DNA from: Theobroma cacao | Taxonomy: Eukaryota > Streptophyta > Magnoliopsida > Malvales > Malvaceae | Length of the DNA stretch: 64,000 nucleotides | NCBI RefSeq assembly: GCF_000208745.1 | Contig: NC_030859.1 | Coordinates: forward strand, 15,369,510 to 15,433,509 | Reading direction: 5' to 3' | Shown here: positions 11,148 through 22,971 of the stretch, piece by piece | Layout: the number at the start of each line of letters is the position of its first letter | Numbering within the stretch: position 1 is the stretch's first letter | Notes under the pieces: generated by a model | What the model was told of the DNA's origin: nothing | Seen by the model: the letters and a program-made list of their open reading frames with translations, nothing else | Database searches by the model: none | Position numbers and translations under genes: made by a program

Positions 11148-11372
11148 ACAGCTTGCTCATTGATTTATAGGAACAATTTTTTTACATATTGTAATAAATG
11201 TTATTTGTAGATATCTCGAATATTAATTAGCAGGATTATTTTCTTTTCTTTTTTAGGACAACATCTTACTCATTGAGAATGCAAAACAATTTTGTACATA
11301 TTATAATAGTTTTTGTGCATTTATGACAAATTTTATATATATGAAATATTAATTAACAAGATTATATCAATA
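11148..11372. repeat. Diverged tandem duplication, about 110 bp
   Basis: Two adjacent segments share the order 'ctcattga', 'aacaattttttacatattgtaata', 'atttatgacaaat/atttgtagat' and 'gaatattaattagcaggattat'. The second copy is at about 11270-11365. Confidence 0.6.
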
Positions 11373-11898
11373 ATAGCTTTTACAATTCCTATCATTAATT
11401 CATAATTTTTAATATCTAAGTGTTTATAAAATATTACAAACCCACTGCACAGTAAGGGTACTTTTCTAGTATGTAATGATTATAATGGATAAAATATTAT
11501 TAATTAATTTTCAAAATTCAATGTATGTAGTTGTGAGAAAGAAATCTATCATATATTTAGAAAGTGAGCTACATGAGTGCACTGTAGCTAGGGGTCGAAG
11601 GCGCTTTCTTTTCTTTTCTTTTTTTTTTTTTAACCTGGTTGGGATAAAAAAATGACACTGTTTTTGATGGCTTGGAAATATCAAAATTTTTTAGATAATA
11701 AAGAAAGAGAGTATGTGCCAAACAATCAAAAGAAAAAAAGCAGAAGAGAGATTAGAGAAAAGGGTTGAGGAGAGAAGGGAAAGCGGTAGAAAGGGTGGTG
11801 AGGTAAAGTGTCACGTTTTTCGTATGGACGTGAATCTCACATTGTCAAAGTAGCGGTAGAAATGTAAGATTAGCGGGTCAAAGTAAACAATACTTCAT

Positions 11899-11975
11899 AG
11901 GGATTGGTGTAGACCGTGACACAAAGCATTATAACAACCTCACAAGGATTGGTATGGACCGTGACACAAAGCATT
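11899..11975. repeat. Short tandem duplication, about 46-bp period
   Basis: GGATTGGTGTAGACCGTGAC with ACAAAGCATT appears at about 11899 and again, with one or two changes, at about 11945. Confidence 0.75.
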
Positions 11976-12207
11976 GGTGTTACATACATTAATACTTTAA
12001 CGCATACAATATAGTTCTTACAACACTCGATGATATCATTTTAACACTTAAAATTTAGTATACTTAATTCAAAATTTTAAAGTTTCAGTCTTGATTTAAG
12101 TTCTAGCACCTTACTCTGAAGTATAGTATATTTATTCTTAATTGTTATGCCTTATTTTCATATTAAATTCTGCTTATTTCAACGAATATGGGATTATGAA
12201 AATGCAG

Positions 12208-12530
12208 GAGTCAGAAAGCGGTAGTTGGCAAGTTCCTACCATTGCAGACGATGTTCTTTTGACTCCAAGACAGTGGCTGTGTGTTAGTAGAAGCAAGAAT
12301 AAGTGGTAGCAGCATCACTTGATCAAGCAATTCGATAAACTGGAAAACAAAGAAAAAAGGTTAGCTATTGCAATTCAATTTGAACTTTATGTATTTTGAT
12401 GTTATCTGATTTCATGTTTTAATTGAATTTCATTGTAAATTTTTTAAAGACCTGAAAAAGGAAAGAAATTAAGAAAGAAACACAATGGAAATGCTTTTGG
12501 TCATCAAAATATTTATGACGACAATTTGAA
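12208..12530 (+). pseudogene. Possible decayed two-exon gene fragment
   Basis: Two segments with codon-like composition are separated by splice-like borders. The first (12208-12359) follows TGCAG and reads ESESGSWQVPTIADDVLLTP then RQWLCVSRSKNKW, a stop, and QHHLIKQFDKLENKEK. The second (about 12450-12529) follows TTTTAAAG and reads PEKGKKLRKKHNGNAFGHQN then IYDDNLNAW. I do not recognise the family. An internal TAG argues for a fragment of a duplicated gene rather than a working one. It could also be chance coding potential. Confidence 0.3.
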
Positions 12531-12939
12531 TGCATGGTTTGTGTCACACACTTTGCAAACTTTCGCACATATTAATTTAATGCAAACTTTATTATGTAGC
12601 AAATTTTAATGAACTTTCTAGAATGAACGGCAAGAGATAATGAATTTTAATGCAAACTTTAATGAACATGATCATGCCATGCCGATTGGTGGCTGGAGAG
12701 GACGAAAAGGTGCAAAGGGAGTGTACAGTGGGCAGTGATGAGTGAATCTGCTTCCAAATGACACAATTACGGCTTATTTATGTGATGGACATTTTGGTCA
12801 TTTAATAAAATCCATTAAAAGTGTTTATACTCTTGGAATATAGTGTCTATTTCCAGTACTAATAGACTTAGTGATCATTTCTAACACTAATAGACCCGAT
12901 TGAATTATGATTAAAACTTAGAGATAGAGATAATTTACC

Positions 12940-13515
12940 CAATGTTACATTTGATATTGACATAATTGTTATCGACATTTTATTTTTTAATATCGAATAT
13001 GGTATCGTAAAATTTGGTAAAAATTTTTAAAATTAATTATAAATAATATTTATATATGTAAAATAAAGAAAAAATCTTAATAATATTAATTTTTAACAAA
13101 ATTGATTATAAGACATAAATTGACTTGATGATTTTTTTTAATTTAAATCGTCAACATGGTCCTTGGTAATATATGTTTTAAATAAAATTTATATTTTTTT
13201 ATATTAATTTATTAATTAAAAGTTAAAAAACACTTCTCATGTTGAAATCAAAAGGAACTTCAATTTTTTTAATATATTTTTTTAAAATTTAAATATTGAA
13301 ACTCATAAAAAATAGTTTTTCATATTTCAACTCGAAAAATAATAAAAAATAAAATTTTTAATAAGTAATCATATAAAAAGTGTATCGACTGTGTCAAACG
13401 ATACGTTTTCGATACTTGATCAAATGTGATACAACTATATCTGTGTATCATTTTCAATTAGTATTGTATCATACAATACGTATCGTGTATCGTACACTAC
13501 ACAATTGATAACTAT
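12940..13515. repeat. AT-rich block with repeated TATCG words
   Basis: Words such as TATCGA, GTATCG and CGATAC cluster at 12965-13015 and 13382-13495. They include self-complementary stretches (TGTATCATACAATACG; CGTATCGTGTATCGTAC). This pattern is common in small plant DNA transposons, but no clean terminal repeats or target duplication could be seen. Confidence 0.3.
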
Positions 13516-13929
13516 AAATATTGGTAAATTTTTCACTCTCAACATTTATATCATCACCATACTAATCTCCTTTTGAGAAGATTGTGATAGGAAATTGTTC
13601 TCCAACATAAGCATTGAGCTCGGTGGGCTTTCCAAACGGAAACCACGTTTCTCTAACAATAAAATCTTCTCTTTATTAGTTGGTTGATTGACTTTGTATG
13701 TATAAATATGGATGAAGGAGCTTCGCAAGTGAAACTATTGATAATATTGAAATGTTAAATTATAATTTCAATTTCATATTATATTTTGATTTGTTAGTTT
13801 TTTCATTTGGTTTGTCTTTTGATTTATTTTATTTTATGTAATAGTTACCTCATATTTTTGAAAATTATTTAATTGTAATTGCCATTTATATTTAGACAAG
13901 TCTATACAAATAGAAATTTCATTTAAACT

Positions 13930-14739
13930 CTTAGTAATTTATATTTAGAAAATTAATATTGGTTTTTTTATTTTCATTTGGGTGATAGTACTTTTTACCA
14001 TCATGACTTTAAAAAGGCTTATTTCAACTTTACATATTTTAATCCTTATTCTCATTTATTTACATTTAAAGTAAAAAAAAAAGTTACTTTTTTAACAATA
14101 AAATTTTTAATTTTATGTAAGAATCTCAGTATCTATTTTCAGAGGATAGAAATTAGTTTAAATTTTTTTTAGAAAAAGTAAATATTGATTTTTTATTACT
14201 TTTTATCCTTAGTCTTATGCATAAACATCAAAATTTTAAGAACAATAATTTGAAATTTTTGTACTTTTATTCTTATTTTCATAAATTTACATTAAAAGTT
14301 TAAAAAATGTTACTTTTTTAACATTAATATTTTTATTTTTTTGTAATAATTCTGGGTAGCTACTTTGAGAAGTTATTATTTTAAAATATAAAAACCTAAA
14401 TATTGTTTTTTTTTAATCTTAGTTTGATCTTTAAGAAATCATTATTATGACTTTTACCTTTATTTTTATACATTTATATCAATATTTTAGGAAAGCTTAT
14501 TCTAAGTATACATATTTATATCCTTATTCTCATATATTTATGTTGAAATTCAAAAAATTGTTACTTTTTGAACATTTAAATTTTAAATTTTTTAAATAAA
14601 AATTCTTGCTAGCTAGTTTAAGAGGATACAAATTACTTTAAAATCTTTTACAAAAATAAACTAACTATTGATTTTTATTTTAATTTGTCTAACATGACTT
14701 TTTTTCCATTACTCTTATATATATATATATATACTCTTT
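13930..14739. repeat. Tandem array, 226-251-bp units, running into gap
   Basis: At least three diverged units share GTTACTTTTT(T/G)AACA at 14083, 14309 and 14560. They also share flanking words (TTTTTAT, 'catgacttt', 'ccttattctcat', 'gctagctagttt/ggtagctacttt', 'gaggata(g/c)aaatta'). A fourth unit starts at about 14640 and is cut by the N run. Units of this length with AT-rich sequence look like a satellite or minisatellite. Confidence 0.7.
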
Positions 14740-15257
14740 NNNNNNNNNNNNNNNNNNNNNNNNNNNNNNNNNNNNNNNNNNNNNNNNNNNNNNNNNNNNN
14801 NNNNNNNNNNNNNNNNNNNNNNNNNNNNNNNNNNNNNNNNNNNNNNNNNNNNNNNNNNNNNNNNNNNNNNNNNNNNNNNNNNNNNNNNNNNNNNNNNNNN
14901 NNNNNNNNNNNNNNNNNNNNNNNNNNNNNNNNNNNNNNNNNNNNNNNNNNNNNNNNNNNNNNNNNNNNNNNNNNNNNNNNNNNNNNNNNNNNNNNNNNNN
15001 NNNNNNNNNNNNNNNNNNNNNNNNNNNNNNNNNNNNNNNNNNNNNNNNNNNNNNNNNNNNNNNNNNNNNNNNNNNNNNNNNNNNNNNNNNNNNNNNNNNN
15101 NNNNNNNNNNNNNNNNNNNNNNNNNNNNNNNNNNNNNNNNNNNNNNNNNNNNNNNNNNNNNNNNNNNNNNNNNNNNNNNNNNNNNNNNNNNNNNNNNNNN
15201 NNNNNNNNNNNNNNNNNNNNNNNNNNNNNNNNNNNNNNNNNNNNNNNNNNNNNNNNN
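14740..15257. other. Assembly gap (518 N)
   Basis: A run of N lies directly in the tandem array on its left and an AT-rich repeat on its right. Any open frame across it is an artefact. Confidence 0.99.
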
Positions 15258-16165
15258 ATAATTTTAAAAATATCAATATTTTAAAAATATTTTCTGATGT
15301 CTTACTAAGCAAAATTTTTTTTTTAAATAAAATTTTTTTAAAATAATTTGATTTTATATATCTTAATATATGCTAATATTAATATAATCATATTTTGTTA
15401 ATTACATTATTCTAATAGCGAAATAAAATTTATATTGAGAAAATATAATATTTATAAAGTAATTATTGGTACGTTACATAATTTATACAATAAAATTATT
15501 AAAATAAAATAAATATTTTTTGAAAGTCAAAATAAAATAAATATTAATTACACTTATTAAAAAAATTTTAGTTTTAATGATGAAATTTTCTAAATTATCT
15601 TCAATTTTAATTACTATTTTCTTATCTTATACTTTTATAATTATTTAGAATTAATCAACATTCTAAAAATAATTTTGGAATCCTTCAATAATTTTGATAA
15701 GTTATTATTAACTTTATTCAATTCATTGTTCATTTTTATTATTTATCAAAAAAACTTATTTTACTTTTTATTCTTATCTTATTTTTATAAATTTAATTTA
15801 TATATAAAAAAAATTATAAATAAAAAAATAAATTAACTAAACTTGAATTAGGTTGGACTTGGATGAATCCAACCCACTTCTTTTTATTTTATCCTTCATA
15901 AATAATTTTTATTTTAAACTAATGGCGAACCTTTTTTCTTTTCTTCATTTTTGCTCTCTTCTTCTCCTTCCACTGGCAGCAGCCAACCCCTTGCTCTAAA
16001 TCCTCTCTCCATTACTTAGTCCCCGGTACCGTCACCCTTGTTGGCCTAAGCCTTTCCGGCAGCGGCTCCCTCTTTCTTTCCCTTTACTCTTTTCTTCTCC
16101 TCCCTTTCCTTCTGCTGCCAGTTTTCTCCCTCTCCAAAAAAGCCTAGCCACCGTTCTCCTCCTGC
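15258..16165. repeat. Copy A of a 0.9 kb dispersed repeat
   Basis: This is similar in direct orientation to 46300-47198. Shared stretches include TATCTTAAT..TACTAATATTA, 'aataattttgataagttatt', 'ctttccggcagcgg', 'ttccctctttctttcccttt' and 'aaaaaagcctagccaccgtt'. The first two thirds are AT-rich; the last 250 bp are C/T-rich and GC-richer. The left end is hidden by the gap. The right end diverges at about 16165, some 570 bp before the carrier gene's ATG. Confidence 0.85.
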
Positions 16166-16292
16166 AATTTGGGTTTTCTTTTATAAGTCCTGCCACAAAT
16201 TTAAAACCCTGGACACCCTTGAAGAGCATTCTTCATTGTTTTTGTTTGACTCACTCAGTGATAATTTGTTTTTTCTGATCACACTGTAAGCT

Positions 16293-16325
16293 GCCACGTG
16301 ATAAAATAAAAAAGTGAAACGTGGC
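16293..16325. promoter_or_regulatory. Inverted pair of G-box/ABRE cores
   Basis: GCCACGTG at 16293-16300 and ACGTGGC at 16319-16325 form an inverted repeat about 430 bp upstream of the carrier ATG. CACGTG/ACGTGGC are the known cores of plant bZIP and bHLH sites. Function here is inferred. Confidence 0.5.
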
Positions 16326-16406
16326 AAATCGAGGAAGCCACTTTTACTTATGTTGTAGATAATCCCTTAGCTCTGGTCCTCCGTCTGATCAAATCCATTT
16401 CGTTTC

Positions 16407-16423
16407 TTGACTCAGTGAGTCAA
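16407..16423. promoter_or_regulatory. 17-bp palindrome TTGACTCA-G-TGAGTCAA
   Basis: A perfect palindrome about 310 bp upstream of the carrier ATG contains two TGAGTCA (GCN4/AP-1-type bZIP) cores and two TTGAC W-box cores, one on each strand. Function is inferred. Confidence 0.5.
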
Positions 16424-16735
16424 ATTGCCATTCCTCGACTTTTTAATTTAGAATTAAAAATAATGTTTTGAATTTACGACTCCCTGGACTCTAGCTATTG
16501 CCTATCTTAATTTCTTTCCTTATTAAAGAAAGTGGGAAACAAAGTCCCGGGAGATTCAAGTATTTTCCTTTCATTTGATGCATGCTAAAATGGCATAAAA
16601 GTATTTTCGTTTTGATTCAGTTGGATACAAGTAAGTTACATTATAAGCTCTTTTCACGTGCATTTGCAGCGAATTGTATTCTTTTGCTCTGAATTAAATA
16701 ACAAATAGATAATTTTAACTTTTCCCAGGTTTGAA

Positions 16736-19700
16736 ATGGATGAGTTGTTGCAGAACCATTTGTTTGCAACTCATGCAATTGCCGCTTCAGGTTCTGTGGT
16801 ATTCGCCACTGCCCTTACTTACCCTCTTGACACAATCAAATCACTTATTCAGGTTCCCTTTCTTTTCCCTTTTCGTTTCAAATTAATCTGTTTTTCTTTT
16901 AATACCCTTTTCTTGTTTTAGAAAAATCAGTAATCTATTTATTTCTAATATCTGTTATGTATTCTGATTTTTCGAGGTGAACAGGTTGGTTCAAGTTCCA
17001 GTAAGCAATTGACTGCCTCTCAGGTTATAAATCGAGTTCGAGCTTTGTCAGGAATTTCAGGTAAGCCTTAAGCTTCTCTTTTATTTATTTTACTTATGTA
17101 TTGACTTCCACTTTGAGTCAAAATGTTAGTTGCTGGTTACCCATTTTGTTTGTTTGATATGAATTGACAAAATGGATGGAATGGTATATAACTGTTGCAT
17201 ATTTGGCAAAATAGAATTGTGTATTGTGACTTTGGGAACCTTGATATGCTTACTTTTCCTATATTGGTGGTGGTTATTGAATTTTCAAATTTGTTTGATA
17301 CTTTTGTCCTTCTCCACCTGCTGGCTTTCAAGTACATTACCAATTTCAAATGAAGGATAAGGGGAAAGAAGAAATGCTCATAGCTGATTCATAAGAACAT
17401 CGAGAACCATTTGCCCTCAATTTTATAAATTTAGGAAATAATGCCGTGTTTGGACTAAGTTTTCAGTCCTATAAGATTAAATGAGGGAGGAAGGTAGATG
17501 GAGAGAAAAGCTTAAGTCCATAGGTAATGCTCTGTGCTTTTTGTGAAAGCTAAACTGCAGAGGAGAATGTCTAATATATGTGATGTAGCCGAAAGGTTTA
17601 GGGCAATTAGTACTCAACAATTAGGGCTAGAATAGGGTTGATTGTGTTGGAATAATAACAAGATAATTGGGTTTTCAAAGAAACCTCTTGAATAAATATT
17701 CAAAATAACAAATGATGATAATAATAATTTTCTATCTAAGATCACCTATTTATAATAGCTAAGATAAATCCTAATCAAATAGTAATCCTAATCCTAAATA
17801 AAGACTTAAAGTACTAAAATTCTAATAAAGATAGGAAAAAAGAATCTCAAACTAAATAAATAAAATAAAATCCTAAACTAACTAAAATACTAAATAAATT
17901 TTCATATGCGCCTGCATCAATATGGCAACAGTAAAATGGATTTTGTTGCAGCCACTACCTTTTTCTCTCTGATCTTTAAACTAATGGTAGTGTACAATGA
18001 AGACAGTTGATTTGGTTAAAACTTGAAGCTGTAATTTGGGCAAGCAGGGTGCACAAAGACTCTAGCTTGTTATGGTCAAAAGATTAGTTGCATGTTCACC
18101 AATTGTATGCGTTGATGCCTTCTCAATTTGAAGAAAAGAAATCTGAAATACACCTCTAAATTAATTTAAGCTACAAATCAGCAGGGCAATTCATAACATT
18201 TGTTTAAACCTTAAACGTGGTCTATCTATTTCCTCTTAGTTTGTTTTACCTTGTCATCTACGTGTTAATACTACCATATAAATACATATTTCGTCCATCT
18301 CAAACGGAATCTTCACTTTTGACTTGGCATGGAGATTAAGAGAAATATTATGGGTTTAGAGTTTTTGATATTATTATTTTATAATTTTTATAATTTTTTT
18401 TCTATAGTTTTTACTGTCAAAAAATTTTAAAAATATATGGAATAGAGAAAAAAAAAAGTAGCAAGTATTAGAAAAGGAAACTGAATTAGTTTTAGGACAG
18501 TCTAGATAGGAAAGATGGACATCCTATTTGTTTTGGTTGATACCTCTCAGAAATTTGAATATACAACTATGGAAACTAAAATTTGCAGTTCCTCTACCCC
18601 CACCCCCCTTCTTTTCCGTATCCTGCTTACTGCCTATTATGCTTGCTTTCCCTTTCTAGCTTTGTTTTCTAAAAACAAATTTTGTCATGGTCAGTATCCT
18701 AACTTTTATTTGGAGTTTGATTTTTGCTTTCTTTTGAAAAACACAGGTTTGTATACTGGCTTTGAGTGGTTGGCCTGGGGGAAAACTTTTGGTTTGGGAG
18801 CTCGCTTTGGAATGTATGAAGTTTTGACAGCCTTCTATAAAGGTATTCTTTGTCATTCACTTAGTAGTCTTTACAAGTCATTTTACCCTGAATGTAGGAT
18901 GCTTAATATAACAAGTGTGCATATTTCTCTTCCACAATTTGGGTGATTATAAAACATGCAAACCATGTTTTAATATTTTATGCCTAATTTAAAAAGAGAC
19001 AACTTAGGAGCTTTCATAGCATTGATCATTAAAGAACATCAGTCTGTTAAGTATTTTATTAAATTGCTGAGTCGATCACAAAGTTACTCCTTGTTAATTT
19101 GATTCATGATTTACAATGTAATATGCAGAAACCAAGGAATCACAACGTGTTTCACTTTTAACTTTTCTTCAAAGTGACCATTCGTCTGAGTCACTTTATG
19201 ACCATCAAATACAAACCCACCCTTCTCCATGTTCTATCAGTCTATCTAGCTGTGTATCAGGCATGGATAGTGCTAATTTTTCTGTTTTATTGTCTAATTT
19301 GTTTGTTGTATGTAAGCATGTGTAGTCAAATGGGTGCAGATGTTTTAGAGGTATAGTTGTATAGTAAAATTACACAAAACTAATCTGTCAATAGCATCTC
19401 TCTGTTTTGTTTAAGAAAGGGATTCAATTGAGTAGCTACATTCTAATTAAAACTAAAATCTGTGGGTGTTCTACCTTTTCTTGTTAATTATATTAAAAAA
19501 TCTGCAGATGTTATACAAAAATCTAACAGATATAATCATGTCTCAGTGATCTCATTTTCTGATGTTAGCAGTAGCAGAACTGATCTGCTCATAATCAGCA
19601 AACTCTCCTTTCTCAACTTCCTTCTCCTCATAATTTGAAGTGTTCATGTAAATGGCATAATGTAACAGGATAATTGAAATAAGTTTTCCTTCCAGAGCAT

Positions 19701-22700
19701 CGACAACATTTAGTGCATCATGTGGTGAAATGGCTGTTTCGCAGATGGTCGAGAAGACAATTATGTGTACATCTCCGAGGCCCTGATGGCAGGGATGGCA
19801 GCTGGTGCTGTGGAGTCACTGACAAGCTCCCCTTTTGAACTTATTAAACTTCGTGCACAAGTGACCTCTGCTTCTCACTTTTCAAGATCGACTCTAGTAA
19901 CAGAAAATAAAGCTGTTGTGCCAGCAATTGCCCGATTACTGTGTGGATATACTCTAGACATGAGGACATTGAACCATTCGGTAGGAATGTTGTCCATTTT
20001 AAACAGCAAACATCCTAATATGGTCAGTGCCATACAAGAGTACCCTTGGATGATGACTGGGTCTGGGAGGCCACCACCAGTTTATGATGTTCGGAGGCCA
20101 TCCCAAATCATTTCTTTGGAAGGATGGGGTGCATTATGGAGAGGCCTTCGTTCTGGAGTTGCTCGAGACTCTATATTTGGTGGCATATTCTTCTCTACTT
20201 GGCAATTTTTGCACCGAGCAATGCTAGACTGGAAGGCAGTTGGGATGGATCCCCCACCCAGGTGTTCTTTTAATTCCCACTATGTCATATGATACATAAT
20301 GTTTTCCTGTTAAATGTTTTAGTTGATTTTATGGTGAGCTAGCATTGTTCTCATTATATTTCATTCTTTATGTGCATGAGAATGGAGAGAAGGATGCTGA
20401 ACCAAATATGGCAAAGCAATCATCTAATTTTTTGGTTCAAGTTTGTTATTGCAAGCCAAGATTTAATATACTTTTACTGTGTTGATGGTCATAATTTGAA
20501 GATCTAGTGCTTGTAAGAGAAAGAAATTAGAAGAGGAAACTTATCCAAAAAGAAAAGAAATTAGAAAGGAAAAACAAAAACAAAAAAAATGTTTCCAAAT
20601 GGCCACTGGTGTTCCCTGAGTGAAATTATTGAAGTTAAACAATTAAGAAAACATAATGCTGCATTTTTTTTCTATATGATGTTATAGATTTTCTTTCTGC
20701 ACACCTTTAGATACAAAAATTTTGGTTCATCACTGATGTGATACTAATTTGCATGCATGTGTAAATTGGTGCTGATTTAAGTTTTATTTTTCCTTTCTGT
20801 TTCGTAAAATTCAAATCTTTCAAGTATTTAAGAACTATTTGTGTACTATTTTGCTTGCAAATGAAGTTATTTACTGTGGGAATATCTTGGTAAGAGTAGG
20901 TCTTGGGTTCACAATTGACAAATATAAATAGGTCCTCTTTTTTCTGGTTTAGTTAAATTTTCTGAAGCACAAGACTAATTGGCTTGTGAGTAGTTAGGTT
21001 AGCTGGTGGACATCTATTCCTTTTTCTCTTTGGATACAATGTTGATATGTTGTAAACTATTATCTCGCTTTTAAACCTGGTTAATAGAAATGATCAAGTT
21101 TTAGCACGATGTGTACATGCACATAGGCTAGCATTTCTTTCACGAACTTGGTTTTTGTTAATATTTGTTATCTTATTGATTATGAAGAATAAATCTTTGT
21201 TTCTCTCTTATTTATGTCTGTTCTATCAACAAAGTTCAAGAAGGAAAATGTCTTAGCTTTCCTTGCCTTGTTTTGTATTCTTTGGATTGTGCTTGAGTTG
21301 ATACATCTTTAGTACTTGTAGAAGCCCATTGAATCTTTGGGTTATTCATTGGCAGTAGCCCTCTTCTTTTACATCAGCCCCACCCCTTTCCCCAAGTTTT
21401 GAACTGAAACTTCCAAGTGACAGAACCAAGTTCTAACCATTGGGTGTGTCATTTAGGATATGCTTTAGGTTTTTTTTTTTTTTTTGAAAGGCAGGATATG
21501 CTTTTGTTGTTAAGGCATCTATGATTTTGTCTCAAAAATGTCTGTATAGTTAATAAAGCTAAAAAGTTTGATTCTTTATCCTTATACTGCTTGAGGCACT
21601 TTAATCAATAACATATGGATATCCCATTTTATCGATTCTTTCTCTTGTTCTAGAATCTTTGCCTGATTGTGTGGCTAGTTTTCTACCCAAGTATGGTCTG
21701 TATACTGGAAGAGAGCCACATGATAAAAAGATAGGTCTAGGGTGTAAAATCATGATATTTGAATTGGACTGTCAGTCTTTTTTTTTTTTGAAAGTTAATA
21801 ATTTCATTAGTTACCAAGGAAAGAAATTCCATATTCCATTTTTCTGAAATGGAGGGCATTCAAACTTAATATTTAAGATCTTCTAGGTGTTTAGCTTTTT
21901 GTAATTTAGTTTAGAGCTAGTTCTAGCTTTCCCAAGTAATATATGGTTAAGTTTGAAGACTCTATCTCAGGTTTCCATGATCAGTTACGCTATCAAAAGC
22001 TTTTGTGACATGGTTTTCCTTGTCATACATTGTCTCAGAAAATTTAGCTGTTGTTGGACCAAACTACTTTTCCATGGCTTTATAAATTAACATGAAACAA
22101 GAATTGAGATAGAATATTGTTATATATCATTAGATGGCATTATGTGAAATTATCTGCAATGAATTTCAGACATTGCCCAAACTGTTGATAAGATTTTAAC
22201 TTCTAGATGTTAGCTTCTATGGCTAAAATTTGGAATTCTTCCTCAGGTATGATGAAGATATTGGTCCACTCTCCCCTTTAGCTGTTAGTCTTGCAGCAGG
22301 GTTTTCAGGATCAGTTGCTGCTGCTGTATCTCACAGTTTTGACACTGCCAAAAGTCGATCACAATGTGTAGTGTTGCCCAAGGTACCTTTTCTGTTAGGA
22401 GCCGCTTTATCTGTGATGTTTTCTTGTAGCATATGAGTTTGTTCATCCAAGTTACCTTTGCCATGAGATTGCCAGTAACGAGTCAGTATGACAAAATAGT
22501 TCTGTTTTCAATCTTCATCCGCTATTTTATAATTTACAATGTTGTTCCCGTTTTTTATTCCATTGTATGAACTGTTATATTTTGTCTTGTTAATGTTCGT
22601 ATATGTTTTTCTTCCTGCTAGTATTTGTGGTTGTTAAGCTTTTATGTTACTCAATGAAAAGAATATCATGTATGAGGTAGGCCACTAGGTTCACAATCAA

Positions 22701-22971
22701 TGCATAGTCAAGACATTTTGAGTCGTCTTACTCATATGCAGATGGCCTTGATGTAGCCACTTATTCCTTGCAGTTCATTTCAATGGAGAGAAAGCTTCTC
22801 AAGTGGAAAATACCAGGGAAAAGATTTGAGAGAATTACAGGGATTCACCCTGCTGACAGAACTCTTTTATATCGTGGTATTTGGCCGCGGATGGCTCGTA
22901 GTGGGATAGCATCATTCGTGTTAGTGGGAAGTTATTATTTGTCCATTAATTATCTTGTTTCAAGTAATTGA
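16736..22971 (+). CDS. Mitochondrial carrier family protein (6 exons, 379 aa)
   Basis: Exons are 16736-16852, 16985-17060, 18747-18842, 19745-20261, 22247-22382 and 22774-22971. All junctions are GT-AG and the frame stays open to a TGA, giving 379 residues. Mitochondrial carriers move metabolites across the inner membrane through three repeats of two helices. The repeat signatures P-x-[DE]-x-x-[KR] are visible as PLDTIK (30-35) and PFELIK (126-131). The third is SFDTAK (299-304), where serine replaces the kink proline. The distance between repeats 2 and 3 (173 residues against about 100 normally) shows an inserted loop around residues 135-225. A cag/G acceptor just before the ATG hints at an intron in the 5' leader. 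Intron 2 carries a solo LTR. The substrate cannot be told from sequence. Confidence 0.9.
17576..17924. mobile_element. Solo gypsy LTR in carrier intron 2
   Basis: The LTR is 17581-17919 (339 bp), starting TGATGTAG and ending CTGCATCA. It is flanked by the perfect 5-bp duplication ATATG (17576-17580 and 17920-17924). It is the same family as the LTR at 8646-8989. With no internal region left, it is the product of LTR-LTR recombination. Confidence 0.92.

Noticed and set aside
14685..15312. Long open frames across the N run on both strands
   Set aside because: They consist of unknown bases and are artefacts of the gap.
16032..16229. Minus-strand basic ORF in repeat copy A, and its counterpart 46828-47010
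   Set aside because: The frames are not conserved between the two copies, and composition explains them.
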